NCBI GenBank assembly: GCA_032629725.1
Contig: JAFEVB010000015.1
Coordinates: forward strand, 1,612,001 to 1,676,000
DNA: 64,000 bases
Reading direction: 5' to 3'
DNA from: Gremmenia infestans
Taxonomy: Eukaryota > Ascomycota > Leotiomycetes > Helotiales > Hamatocanthoscyphaceae
In this document: in pieces, positions 1-11,607 of the stretch
Numbering within the stretch: the first letter of the stretch is position 1
How the letters are laid out: every line of letters begins with the position of its first letter
Position numbers and translations under genes: made by a program
The notes under the pieces: generated by a model
The model's input: the letters and a program-made list of their open reading frames with translations, nothing else
What the model was told of the DNA's origin: nothing
Databases searched by the model: none

Positions 1-1
1 A

Positions 2-919
2 AAGGCCTCCGCACCACCAACAAGTCTTATAGGCCAACTCCTATTCCGCGATATGTATTTCGGCGCCCAAGCCCAGCTCGGGCACGCCTTCTCCTCGACG
101 CTTCACAACCCAAAATGCCGCTTCATACCCTGGCAACTATCCAACGCCCCCACACCTACAACCACACCCCCCTCAAACCCAACCTCTACCTCCACCTACA
201 CCATCGATTCCCCGCAAGCTGAAGCCTGGTTCCAGCGCTGGAAGCACGGGCGGACGGGATTCCCATGGATCGACGCGCTGATGCGGCAGCTACGGCAAGA
301 AGGCTGGATGCACCATCTGGGCCGCCACGCCGTCGCGTGTTTCCTGACGCGGGGCGGCTGTTACGTGAGCTGGGAGCGCGGGGCCGAGGTATTCGAAGAG
401 TGGCTGATCGATCACGAGGAGGCGTGTAACATCGGGAACTGGCAGTGGTTGAGCTGCACTGCGTTTTTCGCGCAGTATTATCGCGTATATAGCCCCGTGG
501 CGTTTGGGAAGGGCTGGGATAAGCACGGTGCGTTTGTGAAGCGCTATGTGCCGGAGCTAGGGGCGCTGGATGAGAAGTGGATTTATGAACCTTGGAAAGC
601 TCCAGAGGCGGAGCTGAGGAGAGCGGGGGTTCGCATTGAGGGGGATGGGGGGAGTGGGGAGGGAGAGGGAGAGGGCGTGTATCCTCAGCCTATGTTTGAT
701 TTCGCGGAACGGAGGACCATATGTCTTGAGAAGATGAAGAAAGCGTATGCGGTGGGTTTGTATGGCGATGATCCTCGGGTCCTCGACGGATCCTGGAAGA
801 ATCTCTTTGACGAACCTTCACATGAACACGAGAAAGAACAAGGCAGTGAAAATAACAGGAAACGGAAAGCAAAAGGGCAAGCGACACTAGACGGGCATTT
901 TAAAAAGGCGAAAATATGA
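2..919 (+). CDS. Cryptochrome / (6-4) photolyase family protein, C-terminal part (5' truncated)
   Basis: The reading frame is open from base 2, so the gene starts left of the window and only the FAD-binding C-terminal part is seen. Family motifs include a FxRW-like stretch followed by GFPWIDALMRQL, then LTRGGCYVSWERG and IGNWQWLSCTAFFAQYYRVYSP. These form the helical FAD-binding domain of animal-type cryptochromes and (6-4) photolyases. Such proteins repair UV photoproducts in DNA or act as blue-light receptors; sequence alone does not separate the two roles here. The tail after the domain is low-complexity and basic (KRKAK, a likely nuclear signal) and ends in QATLDGHFKKAKI, a possible degenerate PCNA-binding box. 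The gene is convergent with atg27. Family confidence is high; the exact subclass is uncertain. Confidence 0.9.
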   Translation, partial: KASAPPTSLIGQLLFRDMYFGAQAQLGHAFSSTLHNPKCRFIPWQLSNAPTPTTTPPSNPTSTSTYTIDSPQAEAWFQRWKHGRTGFPWIDALMRQLRQEGWMHHLGRHAVACFLTRGGCYVSWERGAEVFEEWLIDHEEACNIGNWQWLSCTAFFAQYYRVYSPVAFGKGWDKHGAFVKRYVPELGALDEKWIYEPWKAPEAELRRAGVRIEGDGGSGEGEGEGVYPQPMFDFAERRTICLEKMKKAYAVGLYGDDPRVLDGSWKNLFDEPSHEHEKEQGSENNRKRKAKGQATLDGHFKKAKI

Positions 920-1113
920 AAGAAATGCAAATGGATCTTGAATAAGATTTCTATACCAAAACACCTGATCCCGAAACATAGTACTGATGATACAGCCAGT
1001 GAGCAAGCAATCCCACGACACGCCTTCAATCTAACCTCCTATATTCCCCTCCAAAGATAACGCCCGAAACCTATAATAGCTAACTGCTGGTTGTTATCTC
1101 ATCTTTTATCCCT

Positions 1114-2568
1114 CTAATCATCCCATTCCTCATCCAGCTGGTCAATCAACCTATTTTCGTCTTCTGGACCCCGTCCATTGCTTCGCCCGCGGCTACTACT
1201 AGAGACGGGAAGGGTCGAGTAGCCTTGGCGATGGGGCATGAAGCGTGCGCAGGATGAGGTGGCGATTATAAAGACGTCCTGTTTCGAAATCGTCAGCAAA
1301 GTGTTTGGACAAAGACAAGACTCAACATAGAAGAAACGTGTATGTGGGAATGAGTGACAGAAGAAAAACTTGATTTTTGGGCGTCGTAGGTACAGGATAC
1401 TATGTCTATGCCATGCCAGTCCATGCTGGGAAGATATTTGAATAGAATAGAAAGAAATCTGCCGATTTTGTACAGGATGTCTGGCTGTCGTCGACTATAC
1501 AATGCAATATCCAAACCAGAAGTTCTAAAAAAGAAGAGAAACTTTATAAGAATGACTTCATGAGAGATGGGCAGCTTCCCAACTCCCTTTCGACCCCTTC
1601 TGCACCCGCTGGTGGTGATAGTTCGGCCTAACCTCCATGGTCGGCAAAAGACCATCCCTCACACCCGTCACCTTACGCCTCCAATGCACGAAATTTTGGC
1701 CTACCTTTACAAAACTGCCTATGCCGGCCCACATGCTGTAATTGGGTAGCTGTCTCCAGCCGCGCGCATGCGCTACATTCCGCTGGTAGAAGACACCGCC
1801 GAGGAAGTAGACGAGGATGGCGATGGCGCCGATGATGGCGAAGACTGCGGCGGGGCCGACGCCTTGTTTTGCGGGCTCCGAGCCGATGCAGGCGTTTTTA
1901 GAGAGGACTTCGAAGTGGTAGGAGCATTCGTCTGGGGAGGCGCCGACGAAGGTTAGGGAGGGTTGAGTAGCGAGGGGGTCTTTGTCGCAGTGGAAGGATA
2001 TGAGGGTTGATTTGCGGCGGATGCTGTCTTTTTTGCTCTTCTTTTCGTCTTCATCTTCGTCGTCGTCGGAGGACCGCCTTTTATCTGCGTGGCAAGGGGA
2101 GCCATTGGTGTATTGTAATACTAGCCGTCTTCCTCGGAGGGTTAGGTTTGTCGATTGCTGGCTGGGAAGTGGTCAGAAGAGCTATGTGGGGGAGAGGAGA
2201 GACACCGACCCTATGGAATATATTTCACCCTTGGACTCATAATAGGCACTGACGTTCTGCGATAAATGCTTGTCGATCCCAATCGGACGGTCTATCCCTC
2301 CAATGACCGGGGCGCAGATGTTGAGGGTGAAGTTCGCTGGGTAATCATATCCTTTTGCGTGCCAGTTATCCACCTTGTCATTCTTCTTGGCCTTCTTGTC
2401 ATCTTTGGGAGGCTGAATAGTGAGCTTCCTCAGATCGTAGAATGATCCAGTGGATGAGGCGATTGTACACGGTTCCACGACCTTTTCTTTCTCGTCGGCC
2501 GCGGCACTCACCCCACTATGTATGGCGAGGGTTATGAGGAGGGCGCTCGGGAGGAATGATAAAAGCAT
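1114..2568 (-). CDS. atg27: Autophagy-related protein Atg27 (MRH-domain, single-pass membrane protein)
   Basis: Atg27 is a type I membrane protein that cycles between Golgi, endosome and vacuole and helps Atg9 traffic. I build three exons: 2568..2206, 2157..1705 and 1278..1114, giving 326 residues. The start gives a signal peptide (MLLSFLPSALLITLAI). A mannose-6-phosphate-receptor-like lumenal domain follows, with spaced cysteines (PCTIASS, LNICAPVIGG, RGRRLVLQYTNGSPC, DECSYHFEVLS). An acidic/lysine linker lies inside it, then one membrane segment (AAVFAIIGAIAIAILVYFLGG) and the RGWRQLPNYS cytoplasmic motif. The last exon, beyond a 426-nt intron, ends in ENRLIDQLDEEWDD, typical of filamentous-fungal Atg27. 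It also contains GYSTL, a YxxPhi sorting signal. Without that intron the frame stops at 1558-1560. Confidence 0.88.
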
Positions 2569-3365
2569 GTTGAGGGATTGAGGGGGGAATATAGCGCCTC
2601 CGGGGCGCAACAGATAGAGGGGCTGATGCTGATGTACTGTAGTTGGTTCTACCAGTATCTCGGCATGTAGCGGAACGGACACCTGTGAAGTTGTCGCCAG
2701 ATCTGCAGGTACCGTACAATAGTCATGTGATTTGGCGTTGCTTTGGAAAGACCATCACATCATAGAAAATTATAAATATATAAATATAACTACACAGTGT
2801 CAATGAAAGCATTGATAATGACTCAAATCAAGATGATGGAACTTCTGTGATGTTAGTCTGGACTAAGCTAAGGTAGGGTAGGGTAGGGTAAGGTAGGTAT
2901 GGGAAGGATCAATCCGCATATCTGCAGTACAAGTGCAAGTGTACCAGTAAGTCAAAGCGGCTATGAATGGGTACTTACCCGCAGGTATGGAATAATAATA
3001 AATGTTTGCTCAGACTAGGTGGAAGAAGCATATATACACAGATTCGGGTCATCAATAACTTCATGTTCCATCATTAAGCTTTCCTGTCCTTTCCTCATTC
3101 GGAGGTCCCTTGTCTTGGCATCACATCACCATCGAATCAGTATCAATCACTGCACGGGCCGCACCTTCTCCAGGCTAAACCGCAATAGCTCTTGAAGCCA
3201 TCATCGGAAACTTTGAATCCGAGTAAGACAGAGTGAGACCATACAAAGACTGGAATCATCACCCAGTCCTCGAAACTGCGCCATACTGTATAACCTCATT
3301 CATGGACCGCCCCAGCTTCGACTTCTGATAGAACCACCAATTGGCCTTGTTGCCCGAATATTAAA
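2569..3365. other. Divergent intergenic region atg27 / sterol reductase
   Basis: This 0.8 kb stretch is AT-rich and must hold the promoters of atg27 (minus) and the sterol reductase (plus). It contains a short GGTA/GGGTA run at 2871-2898. I see no ORF supported by family motifs. Confidence 0.6.
2871..2898 (+). repeat. Short GGGTA-type tandem repeat
   Basis: Imperfect pentamer run (AGGTA GGGTA GGGTA GGGTA AGGTA GGT). It is far too short and too internal to be a telomere and is best read as a promoter microsatellite. Confidence 0.7.
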
Positions 3366-4959
3366 ATGCCTCCTAGAGCTTCGAAAAGCGTTGCCGTTAA
3401 GCAGCCTACCTTTCATGGCTATGAGTTCCTCGGACCGTGAGTCAAGTTTACTGATAGTTCTTATACCTCTACTAACATTCTCACAGGCCAGGTGCTTTCG
3501 CTATATCCTTTGGACTCCCGCTTGCCTGCTACCTCTCGACATTCCTCTGCAACGACATTGCTGGCTGTCCAGTTCCCTCCCTTCTTTCGCCCTCAACATT
3601 GACAATCGAGACCCTTAAACGAGAAGTAGGATGGCCTGCGAGTGGAATTCGTGGCCTGGCAAGTTGGGATGTCTCTGCAAAGGTCTTGGGCTATTATCTC
3701 CTTTCTGCCGTGCTCCACAAAGTCTTGCCAGGAGACGAGGTTGAAGGTGGAGAGCTTTCCACCGGCGGCAGGCTTCACTATAAATTTAATAGCATGTTCT
3801 CAAACTCCAAAACGGCATACAATTCTAACCTTTTCCAGCCTGGTCCTCTACAATGACCACTCTCGCCATCCTCTCAGCCGGTACAGTCCTCCAAGGCGCG
3901 GACTTCCCTGTCTGGACGTTCATCTACGACAACTATCTCCAAATCCTCACAACCAACATAATAATTGCATACACCCTCGCAACGTTTGTCTACGTTCGTA
4001 GCTTTGCTGTCAAGCCCGGAAATGTCGAAAAGCGCGAGCTAGCAGCAGGAGGCATATCAGGAAACATGCTCTACGACTGGTTTATCGGCCGCGAACTGAA
4101 CCCACGCATCACCATCCCCTTGCTGGGCGAAATCGACATTAAGGAGTTCTGTGAGCTGAGACCTGGTATGATGGGCTGGATCATCTTGAACTGCACATTT
4201 GTCGCACACCAATACAAGACATACGGCACCATCACCGATAGCATCCTGTTTGTCACCGCCTTCCAAACCCTATACGTGCTAGACTCATTCTGGATGGAGT
4301 CTGCCATCCTCACTACAATGGATATTACAACCGATGGTTTTGGCTTCATGCTCGCATTCGGTGATCTAGTCTGGGTTCCTTTCATTTACAGCATCCAAGC
4401 ACGATACCTTGCCGTGTATCCCCTCTCCCTCGGCCTCTACGGCTCAGCCGGCGTCCTTGCATTCCTAGGAACAGGATACTACATCTTCCGCAGCGCAAAC
4501 AATGAGAAGAATCGCTTCAGGACCAACCCTGATGACCCCCGCGTCGCGCATCTGAAGTACATTGAAACGAAATCCGGGTCCCGCCTGCTGATTTCCGGGT
4601 GGTGGGGCACGGCACGCCATATCAATTATTTTGGGGACTGGATTCAAGCGTGGGCGTATTGCTTGCCTACTGGACTTGCTGGGTATGTGATTCAACACTC
4701 GTCGGTGGTTCCTAGCACAGGAATGAGTGCTGCGGATGGCAGTTTTGTCTACAGTGGACCTACAGGCTTTACAGAGATTTTCCAAGGGGCTGCGAAGGGA
4801 TGGGGGATGATATTCACGTACTTTTATCTGCTATACTTTGCGATCTTGCTCGTTCATCGGGAGTTGAGGGATGAGGAGAAGTGTGAGAGGAAATATGGAA
4901 AGGATTGGGAGAGGTATTGTAAGGAGGTTCCGTATCGGATTGTTCCTGGCATCTATTGA
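3366..4959 (+). CDS. erg24: Delta(14)-sterol reductase (ERG24 type)
   Basis: This enzyme reduces the C14-C15 double bond of sterol intermediates after C14 demethylation, in the ergosterol pathway at the ER membrane. Three exons, 3366..3436, 3487..3791 and 3839..4959, give 498 residues. The N-terminus contains FLGPPGAF. The body is a chain of hydrophobic helices, with GADFPVWTF, DWFIGRELNPR and SGWWGTARHINYFGDW, all typical of the ERG4/ERG24 family. The C-terminus HRELRDEEKCERKYGKDW...YCKEVPYRIVPGIY is the usual NADPH-side tail. The second intron only keeps frame with a GC-AG boundary (GCATGT donor at 3792), joining KFN to TWSST. Family certainty is high; ERG24 is preferred over ERG4 by the N-terminal layout. 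Confidence 0.92.
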
Positions 4960-5771
4960 GACACGAAGGTCTGCTGAGGTAATATACTATGTATGATACA
5001 AAAAGCTATAGGAAGCGTGGATGGGATGGAAGTAGCTCTTTGCAATATGGCTATACGGGACGGAATTGTAGAATAGATAATGCACCAGATGTATATGAGA
5101 TGATAATTTGCGACAGAACGGAAGGGGGGCAGACGTGTTGGCAAGATCTAGGAGGCCCTTACTTATCAAGAACAGGCCTTGATAACAGAGCAAGGGATGA
5201 GGACCCGGACCCGAAGATTCGGCGAAGACCCAGAAATATTTGAGAGAGAGATATCGATCTGCTGTTATGGTGTCACTACTGTAGGTAAAGTCCCGACTCC
5301 CGACAACAAGGGGAGTTCTGAATAATCCCAGTCTTATGACGTCTAGGTATGTTCCGTTTCTTTTCCGGTCCGGCTTTTATGAAGTACTCGAGTATATCCA
5401 TTCCTGGACCTGGACCTGGACCAAATCAAAAGTGCGCAACTCTACAGTTCAGATTTAGCTCTATGCAAAACACACGGTTTCTCTTCCACATGTCATGTTA
5501 CAGTAGGGTTAGGCAATAATGTTTTGCAGACTAATAACGGTGCAGATCATGAATGGAGCCGCGTGCTCGCCCCGCCCCGCTCATTCATCTACAGGGTTAG
5601 CTCCAAAGAGGGGAAGCTCGTAAAGTATTTATGGATTATATCTGGACCATGACGGTTGATCGTTATGCCGCTTAGATTAATTGCCGTGGGCCAGACACTT
5701 AAATATGAGGGCGGTCCTTCCTCATACTGCAAGCAAGTTTCTTGTATTCGTCCGCTCGTTGTTGGTTCAAG
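4960..5771. other. Intergenic region between sterol reductase and beta-glucosidase
   Basis: 0.8 kb without a convincing gene. It includes a short GGACCT hexamer run (5403-5422). The part from about 5600 is the likely promoter of the downstream glucosidase locus. Confidence 0.6.
5403..5422 (+). repeat. GGACCT microsatellite
   Basis: Just over three tandem copies of the hexamer CCTGGA. Too short to carry weight beyond local repeat annotation. Confidence 0.7.
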
Positions 5772-5840
5772 ATGTATTCACTCGCTACTGCTGTTGCTGT
5801 GTTGGCCGCCGGTGTCACCAGCGCGACTGCACGTAATGAT
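5772..5840 (+). other. Possible alternative first exon encoding a second signal peptide
   Basis: An ATG opens 23 codons with a classical signal-peptide pattern (MYSLATAVAVLAAGVTSATA) and ends in phase 0 at a strong GTAAGT donor. A CTAAC branch-like sequence (6161-6165) and CACAG acceptor ending at 6175 lie in phase 0 inside the first exon of the GH3 gene. Splicing would replace MRGRSTFTLALAGCF... with this leader just before SLAASDP. It may be a true alternative leader, the only leader, or an accident. Confidence 0.4.
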
Positions 5841-6103
5841 GTAAGTTCTCTTTTTTTTTCTCTCTTCCCTCTTCCGGATTCACACCAAACGAAAAAACAT
5901 TGCTTTAAATCGAGTGTCCTCTTCGTACATACTGTAAATGTATTACTGCACATATTCCGAATACAATAATCGCATTGGATGAGTTGCAACTTGCAAGAGT
6001 CTGCAAACGGACGGAACTGTACAACTGCAAACAGCAACTTTATTGACACAATCCCCAACATCAACCCCGCATATTCTCCTGCAATCGACTCCCACCCACT
6101 AGG

Positions 6104-9100
6104 ATGCGGGGTCGTTCAACTTTCACTCTCGCGCTGGCGGGCTGCTTCACGGGATCAGGTCTAACGTTAGCACAGAGTCTTGCGGCAAGCGATCCCTTTT
6201 ATCCTACGCCGTGGATGACAGGACAGGGTGAATGGAGTGATGCATATGCGAAGGCGACGGACTTTGTGAGCCAACTTACGTTGTTGGAGAAAGTCAATTT
6301 GACGACGGGTGTTGGTTGGGGTAAGTTTCGGCTTATTTTATTTTTCATTGTATCCTCAACATAAATACTCCTTCCAGCCTTGAGTTTCCGAACTTCGAGT
6401 GGATTTTGAGTTTGGAGTTGGATGAGCAAATGACTGACCCCAATAACAGAAGGAGAACAATGCGTAGGCCAAGTAGGCAGCATCCCGCGCCTCGGCTTCC
6501 GCTCCCTCTGCATGCAAGACTCGCCCGTCGGTATCCGGGATAGTGACTACAACTCCGTCTTCTCGTCCGGACAATCCGTCGCTGCGACTTTTGACCGTCA
6601 GCTTTTCTATGCAAGGGGTTATGCTATGGGTGCTGAGCATAAGGCCAAAGGCGTGACCGTTCAACTTGGTCCTGTTGCTGGACCTATGGGAAGAGCACCA
6701 GAGGGTGGCCGGAATTGGGAGGGTTTCTCACCAGATCCGTATCTGAGTATGTTTTTAATGACGAGATATGAGAATAATTAAAGTAAGCAGAGACTAATTG
6801 TGTTTAGCTGGTATCGCCATTGCCGAGACGATCAAGGGCACGCAGGATGCGGGTGTCATTGCTTGTGCTAAACATTTCATTGGGAATGAGCAGGAGCATT
6901 TCCGTCAAGTTGGAGAGGCGAATGGTTTTGGTAAGTATATTTATTGTCCTCTCTTTGGGTGGGTCTGGGATTGGCATGTCGAGAACGCCAACGATGCCGT
7001 ACCCGTCAAGTCTCCGTACTTCACAACTCATAAGTTTCCATACTAATTTCGCGATTCTAGGCTACAATATCACCGAAGCTCTCTCTTCAAACATTGACGA
7101 TATCACCATGCATGAACTCTACATGTGGCCTTTTGCGGACGCCGTTAGAGCTGGAGTTGGGAGTATCATGTGCTCGTACAATCAGGTCAACAACTCGTAC
7201 GCTTGTCAGAACTCGAAGATGCTTAACAATCTTTTGAAAGACGAACTTGGATTCCAAGGTATGTCCGGAAATCTCCTACTTCCAATACTTCATTAAACTC
7301 ACCTTTGCAGGTTTCGTCATGAGTGATTGGCAAGCCCAGCACGCCGGTGCTCCATCCGCCCTAGCCGGTCTCGATATGGCCATGCCTGGTGACACGCTAT
7401 TCAACACTGGCGACAGTTTCTGGGGTACCAACTTAACACTCGCTGTTCTCAATGGTACTGTTCCTGAATGGAAGATTGATGATATGGCTTTGCGTATCAT
7501 GTCGGCGTATTTCAAAGTTGGGCTTACACTTGATGAGCCTCCTATAAACTTTGATTCCTGGACTTCCGATACATATGGACCACTACATGCTGGAGTTGGC
7601 TTGGATTACCAGCAGGTCAACTGGCACGTGGATGTTCGAGGTGATCACGGTGATTTGATTCGGGAGATTGGTGCTAGGGTGAGTTTCCCACAGCGGTGTT
7701 CCGAGGACGCAGTGCTAATTTATCACTAGTCTACGGTTCTTCTCAAGAACACTAACAATGCCCTTCCTCTATCGAAACCAAAATTCGTGGGAGTTTTCGG
7801 TGGAGATGCTGGCTCGAATATCTTGGGACCTAATGGCTGCGCTGACCGTGGATGCGACAACGGAACTTTGGCCATGGCATGGGGATCCGGATCTGCCAAT
7901 TTCCCATACTTGAGTGAGTGGTTGTCCAGATGAGTATCGAGAACTACGCTAACTATTTAGTCACCCCCGACTCTGCTCTCCAAAGCCAAGCAATCGCAGA
8001 CCACTCTAGATATGAGAGTGTTCTTGACAACTATGCTGACTCCCAGATTAAAGCGCTTGCATCAACACCCGAAATCACTGCAATCGTATTTGTGAATGCT
8101 GATTCCGGAGAAGGATACATTAGTGTGGACGGAAATGAGGGAGACCGAAACAATCTCACACTTTGGCATTCTGGCGACGCCCTGATCAAGAATATTTCGT
8201 CAATGTGCAACAATACTATTGTTGTTATTCATTCAACCGGTCCAACTCTCGTCTCGGAGTGGTATGATAGCCCAAACGTCACTGCTATCCTATGGGCTGG
8301 TGTTCCAGGTCAAGAAAGCGGAAACAGTATCACCGATGTCTTGTACGGCAAAGTCAACCCCGCGGCCCGAACCCCTTTCACCTGGGGCAAGACCCGCGAA
8401 AGCTACGGCACAGACATCTTGTATGAGCCCAACAATGGCAAAGGCGCCCCCCAATCCGATTTTACGGAAGGAGTCTTCATCGACTACCGTGGCTTCGACA
8501 AGTCCAACTCCACCCCAATCTACGAATTCGGTTACGGGCTTTCTTACACGACCTTCAACTACTCCAACCTAGTCATCAAATCAGCCAACGCTGGTAACTA
8601 CACCGCAAGTGTCGGCAAGACCGCTTCTGCGCCTGTGCTAGGCAACTTCTCGACGAATCTAGCGGATTACTTATTCCCTAATGGCTCGTTCCGCTACATC
8701 TCGGAGTATATCTACCCATATCTCAACACGACCGACGCGAAAGCCGCATCCGGTGACTCTTCATACGGTCAAACCGCCGCTGAATTCCTCCCACCCCATG
8801 CCACAGACGGCACCCCTCAACCTCTCCTGGCAGCAGGTGGTGGACCAGGTGGAAATCCCGCTCTCTGGGACGTATTATACACTGTCAATGCGACCATCAC
8901 CAACACTGGCCCTTTGAACGGTGAAGAGGTACCGCAACTATATATCAGTCTCGGTGGCCCCAACGACCCGAAAGTTCTGTTGCGTGGGTTTGAGAGATTG
9001 AGTATTAATGCGGGGGAAAGTGCTACTTTCACTGCCGATGTACTGCGGAGGGATGTCAGTAATTGGGACCCGGTGGCACAGAATTGGTTCATCTCGAGTT

Positions 9101-9165
9101 ATCCCAAGATTGCTTACGTTGGTCCTAGTAGTAGGAAGTTTATGCTTAGTGGGACTTTGAAGTAA
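6104..9165 (+). CDS. Secreted GH3 beta-glucosidase
   Basis: Hydrolyses terminal beta-glucosyl residues of cellobiose and related glucosides outside the cell. Seven exons are supported: 6104..6320, 6450..6746, 6808..6930, 7061..7258, 7311..7678, 7730..7913 and 7961..9165, giving 863 residues, the usual length for fungal BGL1-type enzymes. A signal peptide (MRGRSTFTLALAGCF...) precedes SDPFYPTPW. Motifs include EKVNLTTGVGW, QDSPVGIRDSDYNS, GRNWEGFSPDPYL, KHFIGNEQEHFR and GFVMSDWQAQHAG. The aspartate of SDW (about residue 284) is the expected nucleophile. The C-terminal half has the GH3 C and fibronectin-like domains (GYGLSYTTFNYSNL, EVPQLYISLGGPN). Many N-glycosylation sites fit secretion. It is not NagZ-like. 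The start at 6104 is chosen on homology, but see the exon at 5772. Confidence 0.93.
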
Positions 9166-11607
9166 TTATATACTATTAATAGAGGAAGCGGAGGCAGGCA
9201 AGGAGGGTCGGGAAAAGAACCTTCGAAGGCTCGATGGATCGGAGCTGGATTGAACTCGTCAGGAGGATAAACTGTCGCTTGTGGTATATTACATTGCAAA
9301 GCAAAACAATAGCTAATTTAATTATGTTCTCGGAAAGAAAATTGCCGATCCTACTGCATTTTGTGACGAGAGGGGATATAGAAGTAGAAAGTGCGTGTGG
9401 ATGACGCTAAACCACGCGTGAAGGATAAGATTGTTTACACGGTTTAGAAAGACAAAAAGTCTTGTACTGTACCTATCATAAAGCTGAGAAGTCTATTTCA
9501 CTATTTCTTAGACTTGATTTAGTATTTTAAACTTTGTCTAACTATATATAAACTGTGAAAAGTTTAAAAGTTTTGCGACAAGAACGCCGAGGCCCGAGAG
9601 GCGAAGGCTTCACCTCTTCGCCTCCTCATCCACACTTAGACTTAGGTAGACACCTAGAAACCATACCACCAAAACTAAACTAGTGAAAGCTACCAATACC
9701 AGACAAGTTAGTAGGCCAGCAAAGTGCACTATTCGATCCCAGCAATAAGGCCCACACATATAACTTATAGAGTATAGCGCGGCCTACTCTACTTAAAATC
9801 GCAAAATCCAGACGCAAAAATATGATGAAAGCGTAAATAAAAGAATACACAATCTGTGAGAAAAAGAGAGTAAAGCGAGAAAGCCCTCAGAGTTTATCTA
9901 TAATGATAGCATATAGCAAGCCGCCTGGATGATGCATGAAAGTATTAGTTCTAGAGCGAAGAGCGAAACGTCCGAGTCAACTTCGTTCACTTGTTATGGC
10001 TGGCTGAGTAGGCAGACATGGCGTCCAGGAAAAGGCCAATCGGTTTCCCAAATCTCATATGCAATTCTAGAATTGATAAATTGACCTTCTGATAAAAGTG
10101 TTCTATCATTCAGATAGTTGTGCTGCTACGGAGTAGGTTTTCTGAGTCGGCTCCACTGTATAACGTTCTTTTGGCGGGGACGGCACCAATCGCGGCCCTT
10201 CCTGCAAGACGCTACCGCCTCTTGTACCCCAACCGCAAATAGGTACAGTACTAACCACGAACTTTCAATCTGCATGAAGAATCTTGTATACAACGTGCTG
10301 ATGAGGTAAATAATTGGCCTGAGGGGAGGCGCGTTCTGTCCTAATTGCTTACGTGAAAGAAGCTACACCAAACAAGAAGGATTCCGTCCGCATGAGCTGA
10401 AGCGTTCGGTACACCGATCGCCGATGCCGTCAGCTTTACATTAGGTAGGTCACCTTTCGGGGCCAGATAAGAAGATGGCTTGCGAATCATCGGCGTATTG
10501 TACTAGTAATGATGCCAATTCAGGAATGCATGAATTTAGTAAGGAGGGTTTTGTGCTTCGGTAGGTAAACTCTATTATGACTGTCGAATATTCCAGTATC
10601 GCTCCAGATACACTACCTATTTCACACATAGCAGTGCACAGGACAGGTTGTTGCTAATCCTCGCTTCTGCAAGTTATTGGACCTACTATACGTCCGACCT
10701 GGTGGCTGTATTCGGGGCTTGTTGCAAGTGGCGGCGGTGGACGGGATCGCTTTTGTTTCACGTTTCGGGGGTTCAACGATGAAGTAGCATGGATATCGGG
10801 ATGCAGTGGTGTTTGCGAGGCACGGCGCTCTCAAGTACCTCGGTCGGAATTCTCTGACATTCAAGGCAATTTAGCATGTGTGATTAATGCAGTCTTTCAT
10901 AGAAGCCCCTGAGAATCATGCAGTTTTTTCGGAGACAACATTCTTATAATTGGGTTTTGATAGAGCGCTATGTTTGAAATTATATAATCCTCTTTTTACC
11001 CACCCCGTGGATGATAAGTCTGGGGATTTATAGGCCTTGTGCGGTCTTGGGATATAAAGGTTGGTTGTAAAGAACATGGTATCAATAGAAATCATTTTGT
11101 GGTTTCTGTTTTCTTAATACTTTGCCTTTAGTGTTTGTTATTCAACATTGGCAGATCGGACAATTGAAAAGGTAGTTTAAGAGATAGATTATATTTGCGT
11201 TTAAATATAGGATTTTCTGACTGCTTACCATAAATCTTCTAAGCTAAGTTTTGGTAGGTAGAGGATGGTAAATAGCGGCTGCTAAGTTTTACAAAGTAGA
11301 CGTGCATGGAGAAGACGTAAGCTCCCACTAGCATTCCGCGTCTGGCAGCAATCCTTCCATGGACTCCGAACACTTCTGCATGTTGTCTATCATTTTCTGC
11401 AGGTTCTCTTTTCTGTGCCGCACCGGAGTTCCATTGCCCCGGTCTATTCGAGCATCTTTGGTAATTCCCTTGACTGATATACATCTTTAAGCAAAGGATC
11501 ATTTATATAATGAGACTACGGCACATATAATTTGAAAGTCCCCTCGTGCCTTTTGGTTTTGGAACAAAGAGTCCATTTGTTGCCGTACCTGTTTGTTTCT
11601 TTCCCAT
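9166..11607. other. 2.4 kb gene-poor AT-rich stretch
   Basis: No ORF here has family motifs or codon quality that I trust. The stretch contains a GC-rich hairpin (9598-9624) surrounded by AT-rich DNA with scattered short repeats. It may be an eroded mobile element, but I cannot name one. The right end should contain the desaturase promoter. Confidence 0.55.
9598..9624. repeat. Perfect 9-bp inverted repeat (hairpin)
   Basis: GAGGCGAAG at 9598-9606 and its reverse complement CTTCGCCTC at 9616-9624 flank a 9-nt loop. The GC-rich island stands out from the AT-rich surroundings. Confidence 0.65.

Noticed and set aside
1293..1655. Minus-strand ORF of 120 codons
   Set aside because: It lies in another frame across the atg27 intron and final exon; its content is not protein-like.
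2871..2898. Telomere-like GGGTA repeat
   Set aside because: Too short, irregular and in a promoter between housekeeping genes.
6104..9165. GH3 enzyme as the missing NagZ for the muropeptide locus
   Set aside because: It is a clear BGL1-type beta-glucosidase with the C-terminal domains of that group and is 32 kb away.
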